Assembly: GCA_964420605.1 (NCBI GenBank)
Contig: CAYQUC010000008.1
Span: 1-64,000, forward strand
Source of the DNA: CAYQUC01 sp964420605
GTDB taxonomy: Bacteria; Pseudomonadota; Gammaproteobacteria; UBA6429; Thiohalophilaceae
Direction: 5' to 3'
DNA length: 64,000 nucleotides
Shown here one piece after another: positions 37,361-46,694 of the stretch. Made by a program: the position numbers and the translations under genes. Positions within the stretch are counted from its first letter, which is position 1. Each line of letters opens with the position of its first letter. Under the pieces are notes generated by a model. That model did no database searches, was not told where the DNA came from, and worked only from the letters and a program-made list of their open reading frames with translations.

Positions 37361-38128
37361 ATGGACAGCCTGCCCGACATTACTTCTATTTGGTTTTTAA
37401 TTTTTATAGTGACCGCTTTTGTTGCAGGTTATGTTGATGCAATTGCTGGTGGCGGCGGTATGATTCAAATTCCAATATTGTTACTCAGTGGCCTACCACC
37501 GGTATTTGCCTTAGCCAGTAATAAAATTATTTCAATGTTTGGTACCCTGGTCGCAATACTGCGTTATCACAAACATAATAAAATTATTTGGCGCGTGGTT
37601 TTTATTGCAGTAATACCGTGTTTGATTGCATCGTATTTCGGCGGTCTGGCTGCATTGCGTACCCCAACTTGGATTTTGGAATGGTTAATTATAGGCTGTA
37701 TTCCAATCGCATTATTTTTTACCTTACGCACTAAAACAGAATCAAAATTGCCTGAAATGGAAACTGGTATCGTCCGAACTATTTCATCTACTGCACCACT
37801 GGGATTTTATGATGGTATTTTAGGACCCGGTACTGGGAGTTACCTAACAATCATAATGCATCGGTATTTAAATATTGATTATTTACATGCCACTGCAATC
37901 ACCAAACCCCTTAATTTAAGCACTAATATAGGTGCGGCTATTGCTTTTTTAATAGCCGGTAAAGTTGTTTGGTTAGTTGCAATTCCAATGTTAATTGCAA
38001 ATGCGCTTGGTGCTTGGATTGGAGCGCACTTTGCCTTAAAAGGTGGACAGAAATTTATTCGGAAAATTTTAATTTTTGTTTTATTTTTTATGTTGATAGC
38101 AAACATAATTAAAATGATGAATTTATAA
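37361..38128 (+). CDS. TSUP (TauE/SafE) family membrane transporter
   Basis: The 255-residue protein has about eight hydrophobic segments. The N-terminal half has the family motif AGYVDAIAGGGGMIQIP; the second repeat has GFYDGILGPGTGSYL, with the conserved GPGTG. The TSUP family exports or imports sulfite, sulfoacetate and related anions; substrate cannot be assigned. It starts 68 bases after gyrB and is followed three bases after its stop by a small gene, suggesting an operon. Confidence 0.88.
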   Translation: MDSLPDITSIWFLIFIVTAFVAGYVDAIAGGGGMIQIPILLLSGLPPVFALASNKIISMFGTLVAILRYHKHNKIIWRVVFIAVIPCLIASYFGGLAALRTPTWILEWLIIGCIPIALFFTLRTKTESKLPEMETGIVRTISSTAPLGFYDGILGPGTGSYLTIIMHRYLNIDYLHATAITKPLNLSTNIGAAIAFLIAGKVVWLVAIPMLIANALGAWIGAHFALKGGQKFIRKILIFVLFFMLIANIIKMMNL

Positions 38129-38130
38129 TA

Positions 38131-38439
38131 ATGCAGGAAATAGTACTGCAATATTTTAACAAAATAATCAATGCTGATACCAAGGTTATAAATTCAATTA
38201 TAACGTTTCAAGGTGAATTATTTTTAGAACAAAACAATCAAGTTTTTATTTTCAGCCTACCCGCGTTACATCAAATTTTATCCAATGAGCTGCAATTGAG
38301 TTATTTGCAATTTAGACAATTATTATATCAAGGAACGTTTAATCACGATCTAGGACACTATGGCGCAAAGATTGAAATTCACCAAGCTCAACAAAATATT
38401 AATAACAGCTTATATAAGTTAGTTTTAATCGATAAATAA
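38131..38439 (+). CDS. small protein of unknown function
   Basis: The 102-residue soluble protein begins two bases after the TSUP stop, implying coupling or cotranscription. Residues 20-60 alternate hydrophobic and polar positions (FLEQNNQVFIFSLPALHQIL) and the tail is Gln/Asn-rich. I recognise no family. Its tight linkage to the transporter suggests it is a real gene. Confidence 0.6.
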   Translation: MQEIVLQYFNKIINADTKVINSIITFQGELFLEQNNQVFIFSLPALHQILSNELQLSYLQFRQLLYQGTFNHDLGHYGAKIEIHQAQQNINNSLYKLVLIDK

Positions 38440-38485
38440 TTATTAACCCCCGATTTGTCTGAATAACTGTTAGGCTAATAAAATC

Positions 38486-39106
38486 ATGAGTATCATTGAG
38501 ATAATTACACTATTCAGTATTATGGTTGCACTTGCTGCTTTACCAAGTGCAAGTGTTGCTTTAGTCATTACACGGTCAGCCACATTGGGTATAGCCAATG
38601 GAATTGCTGTAACTGCCGGAATCATTTTGGGAGATTTAGTTTTTATTTTACTTGCCATTTTTGGCTTAACAGTTGTAGCCGAAACAATGGGAAACCTGTT
38701 TATGGTTGTAAAATATCTTGGAGCCACATATCTGCTTTGGTTGGGATATACATTAATAACATCAAAAAGCATGAGCAAAATAACAATCGATAAAACAATG
38801 AAAAAACAAAATCTTGCTACGAGCTTTCTTGCAGGCTTTATTGTTACACTGGGAGACATTAAGGCAATTATTTTTTACGCAAGTTTATTACCGGTATTTA
38901 TTAACCTTTCTATATTCCAAGTATCAGATGTTCTAGTTATAATATCTGTAATGGTTATCAGCCTTGGTAGTGTAAAACTTGTCTATGCGTTTTTGGCAGC
39001 TAAAATAGTTTCCGTTGCGAGTAATAGTAAATTTGGTCAGGTAGCCAGAAAAACAGCAGGTGGTTTCATGCTTGGTGCAGGTGGTTATTTAATTGTCAAA
39101 GCCTAA
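38486..39106 (+). CDS. LysE/RhtB family amino-acid exporter
   Basis: The 206-residue protein has six hydrophobic segments and the LysE family pattern: PSASVALVITRSATLGIANG near 22-41, LGDLVFILLAIFG, KYLGATYLLWLGY at ~71-83, and FLAGFIVTLGDIKAIIFYASLLP in the third quarter. LysE/RhtB exporters expel basic amino acids, homoserine or threonine; the substrate is not defined. It is monocistronic or at the end of the TSUP operon. Confidence 0.88.
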   Translation: MSIIEIITLFSIMVALAALPSASVALVITRSATLGIANGIAVTAGIILGDLVFILLAIFGLTVVAETMGNLFMVVKYLGATYLLWLGYTLITSKSMSKITIDKTMKKQNLATSFLAGFIVTLGDIKAIIFYASLLPVFINLSIFQVSDVLVIISVMVISLGSVKLVYAFLAAKIVSVASNSKFGQVARKTAGGFMLGAGGYLIVKA

Positions 39107-39137
39107 CCTATAAAGCTAAGTTGGAGGAGAAGGCTCA

Positions 39138-39182
39138 ATGAGTATCAAACGCATAAACATGGACGTTATATTTAAATACTAG
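39138..39182 (+). CDS. possible 14-residue leader peptide
   Basis: An ORF of 14 codons (MSIKRINMDVIFKY) begins at ATG 39138 after an unusually strong ribosome binding site GGAGGAGAAGG and stops at 39182, fourteen bases before the next gene's start at 39196. It overlaps that gene's own ribosome binding site (AAAGGAGAT). It may regulate translation of the downstream gene or be accidental. Confidence 0.35.
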   Translation: MSIKRINMDVIFKY

Positions 39183-39195
39183 AAAGGAGATAAGA

Positions 39196-40125
39196 ATGAA
39201 TAAAGTGAACTTGTTTAAATTTATTATTAGTGCAAATTTAATTCTATTTTATAATATTGCATTTTCTGCATTAGAAAATAGTGATAATTTATTTAATAAT
39301 GAAGTTACTTCTTTATATAGTTTTAGCCCGCATACTCTTTCACAAAAAGAAATAGAAAAAAAATCCAAGCTACTCGATATATTCTGGAAAAAGATCAGTA
39401 ATGATCCTAATAAATATAAACAATTATTACGGAACGAATTAAAGCTCAATAGTCATTCGCCCTATTTTTTTTATGACGGAAGTAAATTACTACTATCTAT
39501 TAGCAATGAAAAAGAGGATAAAATCCTTGTACTTAAAGCATTTCAAAAATCTGATTTAAAAGATATTCAAAATACGGATTATTTGCTAACTGTTTCTAAA
39601 CTTGGCATCGAAGGGTTTAATACCACTGACGTAGCATTCCATATATTATCAACGCCTAATTTCAAAGCCTTCATTGGTCAACATGCATTAATAGTTGGTC
39701 AGGATTATTCGTTTATTTCTATGCTTATGCCAATAAACCAAGATTTCTATGTCGATAAGGCACTAAAAAGAATAAAAATTGAACAGGATGTCACTGCTCA
39801 ACGATCTTTACTTAAACTACTCTGGTATTCGGATACACCTGAAGCGATTAAGTTTCTCGCTACAGTATCTAGTAATACTAAATACAATAAGAAAATAAGA
39901 GCATTTGCAGAGAAATTAGCTGATGAGAGTGAGCTTAAAGAAACAGTAGCAAAAGAAAAACTAAATAAACTTCATAAAGCTTTAGGGCTGAATGCTAATT
40001 CTACATATAGTCAGCTAAAAGCATTACGCAAAAAACGTTTCAACAGAATAAGCGATGAGTCTCTAACAGAATTAGATCAGTTAACTTTTTTAATGAAAAG
40101 ACAACGATTATTAGAAAAACTCTAA
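39196..40125 (+). CDS. exported protein of unknown function
   Basis: A signal-peptide-like N-terminus (1-25, ending NIAFSA) precedes 285 residues that are Lys/Glu-rich and helical, with a helical repeat-like region (LLKLLWYSDTPEAIKFLATV, near residues 205-225) suggestive of HEAT-like repeats but not proven. The start has a strong AAAGGAG ribosome binding site. I recognise no family. It stands alone between the LysE gene and a 384-bp gap. Confidence 0.65.
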   Translation: MNKVNLFKFIISANLILFYNIAFSALENSDNLFNNEVTSLYSFSPHTLSQKEIEKKSKLLDIFWKKISNDPNKYKQLLRNELKLNSHSPYFFYDGSKLLLSISNEKEDKILVLKAFQKSDLKDIQNTDYLLTVSKLGIEGFNTTDVAFHILSTPNFKAFIGQHALIVGQDYSFISMLMPINQDFYVDKALKRIKIEQDVTAQRSLLKLLWYSDTPEAIKFLATVSSNTKYNKKIRAFAEKLADESELKETVAKEKLNKLHKALGLNANSTYSQLKALRKKRFNRISDESLTELDQLTFLMKRQRLLEKL

Positions 40126-40509
40126 TAGCTTCCAGCGGACAATTTAAAGCGGCATTTGTTTTACTTGTGTAAAAATGCGCTATTTTAAATTTGTGGCTAA
40201 TAAGCAAAACGTTATATTCTTTACAGATCAATCGACGATTAAGTCAAAGTGTACATAAAATAAATTCATACAAAAAAATCCTATATATTCCCTACTAAAG
40301 TGGTTTTTATGTATAGTGTCACTTAAGCTTTTAAAGTTAGATGGTTTATTATGTAAAATATCTATATTAAACAGTGACTTATAATGAATAGACTATAATT
40401 TATGAGTAACCGTGGCTAATTTCAACTATATTTAAAGCAACAGAGTTAATATGCTTTTATAATAATAATTAAGATTAAACAGTGTTGATTTAGCTATAAG
40501 GGAGTATTT
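40126..40509. other. 384-bp intergenic region
   Basis: No open frame, terminator hairpin or repeat is evident. A weak promoter-like region may lie just before 40510 (TTGATTTAGCTATAAGG). I see nothing else supported. Confidence 0.3.
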
Positions 40510-41433
40510 GTGTCAGAGCAATATGAACAAGCCGTATTAGAACGAAATAGTTATGGTAGCTCTAATTCGAGCTGGATTTTTTTAGCAGTCATTTTTGTTT
40601 TAGCGCTTATTATAATTTTTTTAAGTTTATCGAAATTGGAAACTAATTCTAATCAGAATGCTTTGATTATTGAATTTCAAAAAACGCTGTTCGAGCAAAC
40701 AAATGGTTTGAATGATTTAACGGCTTATCTCAGTAATAATGATGAAAAAAATAAACATTATTTTACTAGGATTAAAAAATACTCAAATGAAATTTATCAT
40801 CGATTTATTATCATCTCAGAGTTTATCGTTGACAATGGTTTGCTTGTTGATCAAAAAAAATTCTCTAGAGCAGAAAAAAACTATCGCAAACCCTTGGATG
40901 CAATATTAGAACAACGTGAGAAACTAATACAATTTTATAAGGCTCTGGGTAAAGTACAACAAACTTTGCCAAGGCTTCTGGCTTTAAACTCTGAGGTTAC
41001 CGAACTTTTAATTCAAGACAATACTTCTGAAAATCATACCTACTTTATTACTAGGCAATTATTTTTAATCGAAAGAGTCAGTAATAGCGTCCAAATTTTA
41101 ATGGATAATGTTACTGGTTCGGCTAAGGTAATTGCCGCCGCTGATCGTATTGGACGCGATATGGCACTTATTATGCGTGTGTACAAAGGCTTGTTAGATG
41201 GTGATTACCGAATGAATGTTGCAAAAATTAAGAATTTGAAAGTGCGCGCTCAATTACAAAAAATAGCTAAAACTAACGTCCCATTATCCAAGGAAATTGG
41301 TATTGTGTTACAGCTCGGTATCGAAGTTTTTCAATTTTCTGATCGGCGCTTTGAGCTTGAACAGCAATCGAAAAAATTACAAAAAAATTATCAAACGTTA
41401 TTTTTTGATCCAAATGATACGCAAGAAGGTTAG
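40510..41433 (+). CDS. PilJ-type sensor domain protein lacking a methyl-accepting domain
   Basis: A GTG start follows AAGGGAG. The 307-residue protein has one membrane segment (~22-42) and a long helical sensor region. The segment around residues 190-240 (VSNSVQILMDNVTGSAKVI, ADRIGRDMALIMRVYKGLLDGD) resembles the N-terminal sensory part of the type IV pilus chemoreceptor PilJ (PF13675-like). The usual HAMP and methyl-accepting domains are absent; the protein ends after further helices (LEQQSKKLQKNY). It may be an orphan sensor or adaptor. No pil genes are near. Confidence 0.62.
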   Translation: MSEQYEQAVLERNSYGSSNSSWIFLAVIFVLALIIIFLSLSKLETNSNQNALIIEFQKTLFEQTNGLNDLTAYLSNNDEKNKHYFTRIKKYSNEIYHRFIIISEFIVDNGLLVDQKKFSRAEKNYRKPLDAILEQREKLIQFYKALGKVQQTLPRLLALNSEVTELLIQDNTSENHTYFITRQLFLIERVSNSVQILMDNVTGSAKVIAAADRIGRDMALIMRVYKGLLDGDYRMNVAKIKNLKVRAQLQKIAKTNVPLSKEIGIVLQLGIEVFQFSDRRFELEQQSKKLQKNYQTLFFDPNDTQEG

Positions 41434-41451
41434 GTATTTTATAATCTTGTA

Positions 41452-41473
41452 TTAGCTTTGTTTGATAAGCTAA
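41452..41473. terminator. hairpin between convergent genes
   Basis: A 7-bp stem TTAGCTT / AAGCTAA with an 8-base loop lies between the PilJ-like gene and the convergent GNAT gene, overlapping the GNAT stop. A T-run is lacking, so strength is uncertain. Confidence 0.4.
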
Positions 41474-41949
41474 GTTAATTGTTTACGCATTAAGTAATTA
41501 TCTAATGTTTGTCCGCGAACCGATAGTGTTTGTTGCTGAACTACCGAAAATCCGTGAGCAAGATAAAAGGCTTTAGCGGTGATACTGACTTCTGAATGTA
41601 ATGTGGTTATCGCCATTTCATTGGCTTCTGACTGAATTCTATTCATCAGTAATGTCCCTATACCCTGTCTTAACCATTGATGATGACAAAAAAAATGATC
41701 GATTAGGCCATTTTTTTGTAAGTCAGCATAAGCAATAATTTTTTCGTGATTGACTACAACAAATGGATTTATATCACGAATTTTTTTTAGCCATATTTCA
41801 GAATTAAAATTCTCAGGAGCCCATGCATTTATTTGTTGTTGGTTATAATCAAGCGCATTTATTTGATGAATGGTGTGGTAAAAAATGGTCCAGAGTGCGT
41901 GTTCTTCACCAGGTTTGTATTTTCTTATTTGCACCATTGCTGTATCCAT
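41470..41949 (-). CDS. GNAT-family N-acetyltransferase
   Basis: The 159-residue protein has the GNAT fold: IRKYKPGEEHALW at the start, YADLQKNGLIDHFFCHH (strand 4), the acetyl-CoA loop QGIGTLLMNRIQSEA (R/QxxGxG/A pattern) and FYLAHGFSVV near the end. Acceptor substrate is unknown. An alternative ATG lies four codons downstream (41937). Confidence 0.85.
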   Translation of the reverse strand: MDTAMVQIRKYKPGEEHALWTIFYHTIHQINALDYNQQQINAWAPENFNSEIWLKKIRDINPFVVVNHEKIIAYADLQKNGLIDHFFCHHQWLRQGIGTLLMNRIQSEANEMAITTLHSEVSITAKAFYLAHGFSVVQQQTLSVRGQTLDNYLMRKQLT

Positions 41950-42072
41950 AATCGTAATAAATAAGCTGAGTTGTAAAATACTAATTTGTTTAGTTTAAAA
42001 ACGAATATGTTCAAAATTAACACTACTAATAATAGTAGTAAAGTATTTTACTTGAGCTTAGATAAATTTAAA

Positions 42073-42750
42073 CTAAACTTTTTCTTTGGATAATTGGTAT
42101 ACGCGATACGCGAATATAGTAAAAATTATTGTTACTATGTCAAAAACAACACTGATAAAAATGCTCAGCAGACTCATTTCATTATCGTCGATTTCAAGAA
42201 ATTCATTTATCATTAAAAATGGAGCGTAGGTAAAAATACCAAGCATTAAAAAGCCCGTTAGGAGAATGAGAAAATAGTCTTTGGTTGCATTAACACTGGA
42301 TTTTATTGCATCCATTGGTGATTGCTTTTCGAGTATTAAATAAAATTCAGCAAATGAAAATCGAATAAAGAGTATGACACCCGGAATAATAAAAACCAGC
42401 AATCCTGTTAACACGAATAAATTCAATATCAAGCTCATTAATAGATAGGTTGGCCAATACTTGATGCTAATTAACCACGCCTCTAGTGTTGTTATGGTTT
42501 GAGCGGAAATAACGGCGGCAAGATAAAATACGATTGCAACACTGTAAAAAGGCTGGACGAGTAAATGAATGAATAATAATGGTATGGTGTCGTTAAGTAG
42601 AAGTTTGTCATCAACATAATTGGCAACATAGAAGGCATCAAATACTTCTAAAGCAAGAACAAAGGGTAAAACTATACTGATTAAAGGCAGTAAGTGATTC
42701 TTGAACAGGAATAAACTGTCCCAGATTGATTTCATGAGTATATTATACAT
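42073..42750 (-). CDS. polytopic membrane protein, YciC-like
   Basis: The 225-residue protein has about six membrane segments and a loop with SPMDAIKSSVNATKDY, a pattern seen in YciC/DUF975-like proteins where a cytoplasmic helix leads into the last membrane pair. Function unknown. The start may be five codons downstream at MKSIWD (42735). It is separate from the plsC operon (gap of ~210 bases). Confidence 0.62.
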   Translation of the reverse strand: MYNILMKSIWDSLFLFKNHLLPLISIVLPFVLALEVFDAFYVANYVDDKLLLNDTIPLLFIHLLVQPFYSVAIVFYLAAVISAQTITTLEAWLISIKYWPTYLLMSLILNLFVLTGLLVFIIPGVILFIRFSFAEFYLILEKQSPMDAIKSSVNATKDYFLILLTGFLMLGIFTYAPFLMINEFLEIDDNEMSLLSIFISVVFDIVTIIFTIFAYRVYQLSKEKV

Positions 42751-42957
42751 GCTGTTGATTTTATTTAAGTTTTAGATAGTTAGTAAGTGTTTACTATTAA
42801 GTTGGTATTTAATTCATGTATATTATAAAATTGATTCTTTAAAATTAGTTTAGCAATGTACTGCGTTAATAATACCAGTTTAATCTGATTTTTGCTGATT
42901 GGAACAGTCAAAAAATGCGAGCTTGTCTGAATGACGGTTTATATTATTTTCATAAAG

Positions 42958-43662
42958 CTACAGTATTTTAGCTTTGGCAGATTCGATCCAATGCTCAGTA
43001 CGGGTTGCAATTTGTTCGGTTGTTAAGGATTCAGTTATTATTTTTTCTCCTATAATGACCTTGATGGTCCCGGGTTTTTTTATAAAACCTTTTTTTGGCC
43101 AGTACTTACCGGCATTATGTGCCATCGGTATAACATTAAAACCACTGGAACTCGCTAGAATCGCCCCACCTTTTTTATAACGACCCTTTTTGCCGTAGCT
43201 TGTTCGAGTACCCTCTGGAAAAATGACAACCCAAATCCCCGATTTAAGACGAGCGCTTCCCTGCTCCACGACTTGTTGTACCGCATTACGGCCAGACTTT
43301 CGATTGATTGCAATGGGTTTTAATAAGGCCAATGCCCATCCAAAAAATGGCACCCATAATAATTCACGTTTTACAACAAAACACAGATGAGGAAAAATAG
43401 CCTGGACAATTAAAGTCTCCCAGGTCGATTGATGGTTCGACATGATAACGCAAGGTTCAATTCCAATATTTTCACGCCCGCTAACCTCATAATGAATGCC
43501 ACAAATGTATTTTAAAGCCAGTAAATTTAATAAGGCATAAAAACGTATGGCGTAATAACGTTTTTTAATGGGTAGTGGCGCGACGATTACCCCAACTACG
43601 GCAACCATCACAGTTAGAAAAAGCATGATAATACTAAATAGAAGAGAGCGAAGAAATAACAT
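42958..43662 (-). CDS. plsC: 1-acyl-sn-glycerol-3-phosphate acyltransferase (PlsC family)
   Basis: The 234-residue membrane enzyme acylates lysophosphatidate in phospholipid synthesis. An N-terminal hydrophobic segment is followed by the acyltransferase motif I NHQSTWE (HX4E variant found in a proteobacterial subfamily instead of HX4D), motif III FPEGTRT, and a basic KKGRYKKGGAIL stretch. It ends the glyQ-glyS-mazG-gmhB operon, 15 bases after gmhB. Confidence 0.9.
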   Translation of the reverse strand: MLFLRSLLFSIIMLFLTVMVAVVGVIVAPLPIKKRYYAIRFYALLNLLALKYICGIHYEVSGRENIGIEPCVIMSNHQSTWETLIVQAIFPHLCFVVKRELLWVPFFGWALALLKPIAINRKSGRNAVQQVVEQGSARLKSGIWVVIFPEGTRTSYGKKGRYKKGGAILASSSGFNVIPMAHNAGKYWPKKGFIKKPGTIKVIIGEKIITESLTTEQIATRTEHWIESAKAKIL

Positions 43663-43677
43663 AGGTCTTTATGTAGT

Positions 43678-44223
43678 TTAATAAGTATTTAATAAATGGT
43701 TAACGACATCATTTAAATCAAGATATATTGGTATATTGTCTAATTCATTTTGAGTCGCGTTTTGAATTGTGAGCTCACCCTTTCCTGTTTTTACAAGGTA
43801 AGGTGATGCACCAGCAGTACGTGCTGCGTTAATGTCGGTTAGTGAGTCACCTATAAATGGAATATTTGTTAACGTTATATCATAACGACTGGCTATATCA
43901 TCTAACATTCCAGTTTTAGGTTTGCGGCAGTCGCAATTATCATCAGGCCCATGAGGACAAAAAAATATTGCTTCAATTTTACCGCCGTGCACGCTAAGTA
44001 AACGGTGCATTTTTGAGTGTATGGCATTTAATGTATCTAAATCATAATAACCACGTGCGATACCCGATTGATTGGTTGCGATTACGATCTTAAAATCGGC
44101 ATGGTATAAACGTGTGATGGCATCAAAACTACCTGCTATTGGGATAAATTCATCGGGGGATTTTATGTAGTCATCCGAATCTTCGTTTATAACACCGTCA
44201 CGATCTAAGATAATTAGTTTCAT
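43678..44223 (-). CDS. gmhB: D-glycero-beta-D-manno-heptose 1,7-bisphosphate 7-phosphatase
   Basis: This HAD-superfamily phosphatase takes part in ADP-heptose synthesis for the lipopolysaccharide core. Motif I LDRDGVIN is at residues 6-13; FKIVIATNQSGIARG, the zinc-binding FCPHGPDDNCDCRKPKTGML and FIGDSLTDI follow. The Cys-His set of the Zn loop is complete, as in GmhB. The 181-residue length is usual. It sits between mazG-like and plsC genes in one orientation. Confidence 0.93.
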   Translation of the reverse strand: MKLIILDRDGVINEDSDDYIKSPDEFIPIAGSFDAITRLYHADFKIVIATNQSGIARGYYDLDTLNAIHSKMHRLLSVHGGKIEAIFFCPHGPDDNCDCRKPKTGMLDDIASRYDITLTNIPFIGDSLTDINAARTAGASPYLVKTGKGELTIQNATQNELDNIPIYLDLNDVVNHLLNTY

Positions 44224-44250
44224 AATAATTTTAGATTTAAGTTACATTAT

Positions 44251-44589
44251 TTAGTCTACATCACGAAATTCAGAAACGCGAATTCGACCATTCACCATAC
44301 GCGACTCACGGGACATAATTTTTTCCATTTTTGCCCAGAAAGCGCTATTCAGATCAAAGTCAGCAGCAATGGCTGTGCCAAGTAATAAAATAAATAAATC
44401 AGCACACTCTTCAGCAATGTCACTTTTGCTTTTACCTTTTGTAACGGCTGATGATATTTCACCGAGTTCTTCGGCCATTAGTGCAATGCGATACGTTAAC
44501 TCTTCACCACCGGTGTTTTTAAAATCGTGCTTGTCATGAAACTGTTGTACGGTTTTCATCATGTCAGCAAATGAATCGGATTTAATCAC
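44251..44589 (-). CDS. MazG-like nucleotide pyrophosphohydrolase
   Basis: The 112-residue protein has the MazG metal-binding signature: EELGE (EExxE) near 41-45 and ECADLFIL (ExxD) near 64-71. Such all-alpha NTP pyrophosphatases hydrolyse NTPs or dNTPs. It starts five bases after the glyS stop and precedes gmhB, an unusual insertion in the glyQS-gmhB-plsC order. Specificity unknown. Confidence 0.85.
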   Translation of the reverse strand: MIKSDSFADMMKTVQQFHDKHDFKNTGGEELTYRIALMAEELGEISSAVTKGKSKSDIAEECADLFILLLGTAIAADFDLNSAFWAKMEKIMSRESRMVNGRIRVSEFRDVD

Positions 44590-44594
44590 GGTTA

Positions 44595-46694
44595 TTAACT
44601 CGTTTGGAGCTTGGATATGTCGGCAACGTTTAAAAATAATTGTTGTATTAAATTTAATATAGCCAGACGATTATTTCGAATTTCTAAGTTTTCATCTAAC
44701 ACCATCACATTATCAAAGAAGCCATCAACGGGTTCTTTAAGTACCGAAAGTTCTTGTAGAATTGCAGTGTAATCTAATTTTTCCATTAAAGGCTCGATGC
44801 CTTTTTGAACGGTTTCTAAGTGATTGTATAACTCGGCCTCAGCTTCATCAGTGAATTTATCCGGATTTATTGCGCTTGGTAGTTCGCCTTCAACTTTTTT
44901 AAGAATGTTTGCAATACGTTTATTTGCTGCTGATAAACTGCTTGCTTCGGGTCGTTTCTTAAAATAATCGACGGCTTTAATTCTGGCGTGTATGTCAGAT
45001 GGGGTTAAATTAAATTGTGATACAACCGCATCAAATACTGTAAATTCAATATTGAGATCACTGTAGTATGCGCGTAATCGATCGATCATAAATTGATGAA
45101 GATCGTTAATGTTGTTATTGGCCTTTAATTTTTTATCAAATGTATTGGCACTGGCTACTAATAATTTATTGATATCAAGTGGCAAATCACATTCTATCAG
45201 AATGCGTAAGGTGCCAATGGTAGCACGACGTAATGCAAACGGATCTTTATCACCTGTTGGTTTTTGGCCAATGGCAAAAATACCAACTAAGGTATCTATT
45301 TTGTCGGCAATAGCCAGAATCTGAGAGTTAATTGCTTTGGGGACATCATCACCTGCAAATCTCGGTTTATAATAATCATCAAGTGCAATACAAACGGCAT
45401 CATTAAAGTTTTCTAATTTGGCGTAGTAACGCCCCATTACGCCTTGTAAGTCAGTGAATTCCATTACCATTTCAGTTAGTAAATCGCACTTACATAATTC
45501 GGCAGCGGTTTGTGCATCATTTTTATTATTGCTGATGCCTGCGGCTGTTAATTGATCGGATATATCACCGGCTAATGATTTAACGCGTTGTACTTTATCG
45601 TATATACTGCCAAGCTGCTTTTGAAAAACAACTGATTTGAGTTTTTCAAGTCGTGCTGATAAGTTTGTTTTTTTATCCAATTGCCAAAAAAACTCTGCAT
45701 CGGCCAAACGTGGACGAATAACGCGTTCATTACCTTGTTGTACTTTGAGGACATCTTTGCTGGCGATGTTGGCAATGGTGATAAAATATTGTGTAAGTTT
45801 GTTATCTGAATCAACGGTATGAAAATATTTTTGATTTGATTTCATGGTTGAAATCAATGCTTCTGATGGGATATCCAAAAACTGTGGCTCAAATTCACCC
45901 ATAACAGCAACGGGCCACTCAACCATTGCGGTAACTTCATTTAATAAATCATCATCAACTACGGCAGTAATATTGATATTAGCGACAATATCGGTAAGTT
46001 GTTGTTGAATGTTTTTTTTGCGTTCATCAAAGCTGGCAACGACACGGCCTTTTTTAAGCAATATGTGTTCATAATCGTCAGGCTTGGAGATGTTTAAATT
46101 TTTGGGCGCATGAAAGCGGTGGCCGAAAGTTTGCTTACCACTTTTAATACCGAATAATTCTGTTTCAATTATTTCTTTTCCGAATAAAATAGTAAGACGG
46201 TGTACTGGGCGAACAAATTGAGCATCGCCGCTGCCCCAGCGCATACGTTTTGGTGTTGGCAATTTGTCTAAACTTTGTCGTAAGATATCAGGAATTAAAC
46301 TGCTGGTTGTTTGTCCTTTGGTTTGTGTTCGTGCAACTAACCAGGTGCCTTTTTTGGTATCGAGTGTTTCTAATTCGTCGACAGATAAGCCAACTGATTT
46401 TGCAAACCCAGTAGCTGCCTTAGTTGGCACGCCCTCTTCATCAAAAGCAGCAGTGACAGCAGGACCGCGTTTTTCAATTTCTGTGTCGGGTTGTATTTCG
46501 TCTAACGCATAAATAACGACAGCAAGTCTTCTCGGTGTCGCAAAAGATTTTATTGTGCCAAAATTTAAATTTAAATTTTTTAAACCCGAGGTAATGCCAT
46601 CAGTGAACGCATTTGATAGGGACAATAATGCCTTCGGTGGTAATTCTTCTGTTCCAACTTCTATTAGTAAGTCGCGTTGTTTAATCGTTGCCAT
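44595..46694 (-). CDS. glyS: glycyl-tRNA synthetase beta subunit
   Basis: GlyS is the large subunit of the bacterial alpha2beta2 glycyl-tRNA synthetase. The 699-residue protein begins LLIEVGTEELPPKAL and contains RPVHRLTILFG, FGHRFHAP and LAIADKIDTLVGIFAIGQKP; the C-terminal anticodon-binding region is present. It overlaps glyQ by one base (TAATG). Confidence 0.97.
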   Translation of the reverse strand: MATIKQRDLLIEVGTEELPPKALLSLSNAFTDGITSGLKNLNLNFGTIKSFATPRRLAVVIYALDEIQPDTEIEKRGPAVTAAFDEEGVPTKAATGFAKSVGLSVDELETLDTKKGTWLVARTQTKGQTTSSLIPDILRQSLDKLPTPKRMRWGSGDAQFVRPVHRLTILFGKEIIETELFGIKSGKQTFGHRFHAPKNLNISKPDDYEHILLKKGRVVASFDERKKNIQQQLTDIVANINITAVVDDDLLNEVTAMVEWPVAVMGEFEPQFLDIPSEALISTMKSNQKYFHTVDSDNKLTQYFITIANIASKDVLKVQQGNERVIRPRLADAEFFWQLDKKTNLSARLEKLKSVVFQKQLGSIYDKVQRVKSLAGDISDQLTAAGISNNKNDAQTAAELCKCDLLTEMVMEFTDLQGVMGRYYAKLENFNDAVCIALDDYYKPRFAGDDVPKAINSQILAIADKIDTLVGIFAIGQKPTGDKDPFALRRATIGTLRILIECDLPLDINKLLVASANTFDKKLKANNNINDLHQFMIDRLRAYYSDLNIEFTVFDAVVSQFNLTPSDIHARIKAVDYFKKRPEASSLSAANKRIANILKKVEGELPSAINPDKFTDEAEAELYNHLETVQKGIEPLMEKLDYTAILQELSVLKEPVDGFFDNVMVLDENLEIRNNRLAILNLIQQLFLNVADISKLQTS

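Noticed and set aside
40126..40509. Integron attC or recombination site in the gap before the PilJ-like gene
   Set aside because: AACG/GTTA-like letters occur, but there is no GTTRRRY/RYYYAAC pair, no attC stem and no integrase.
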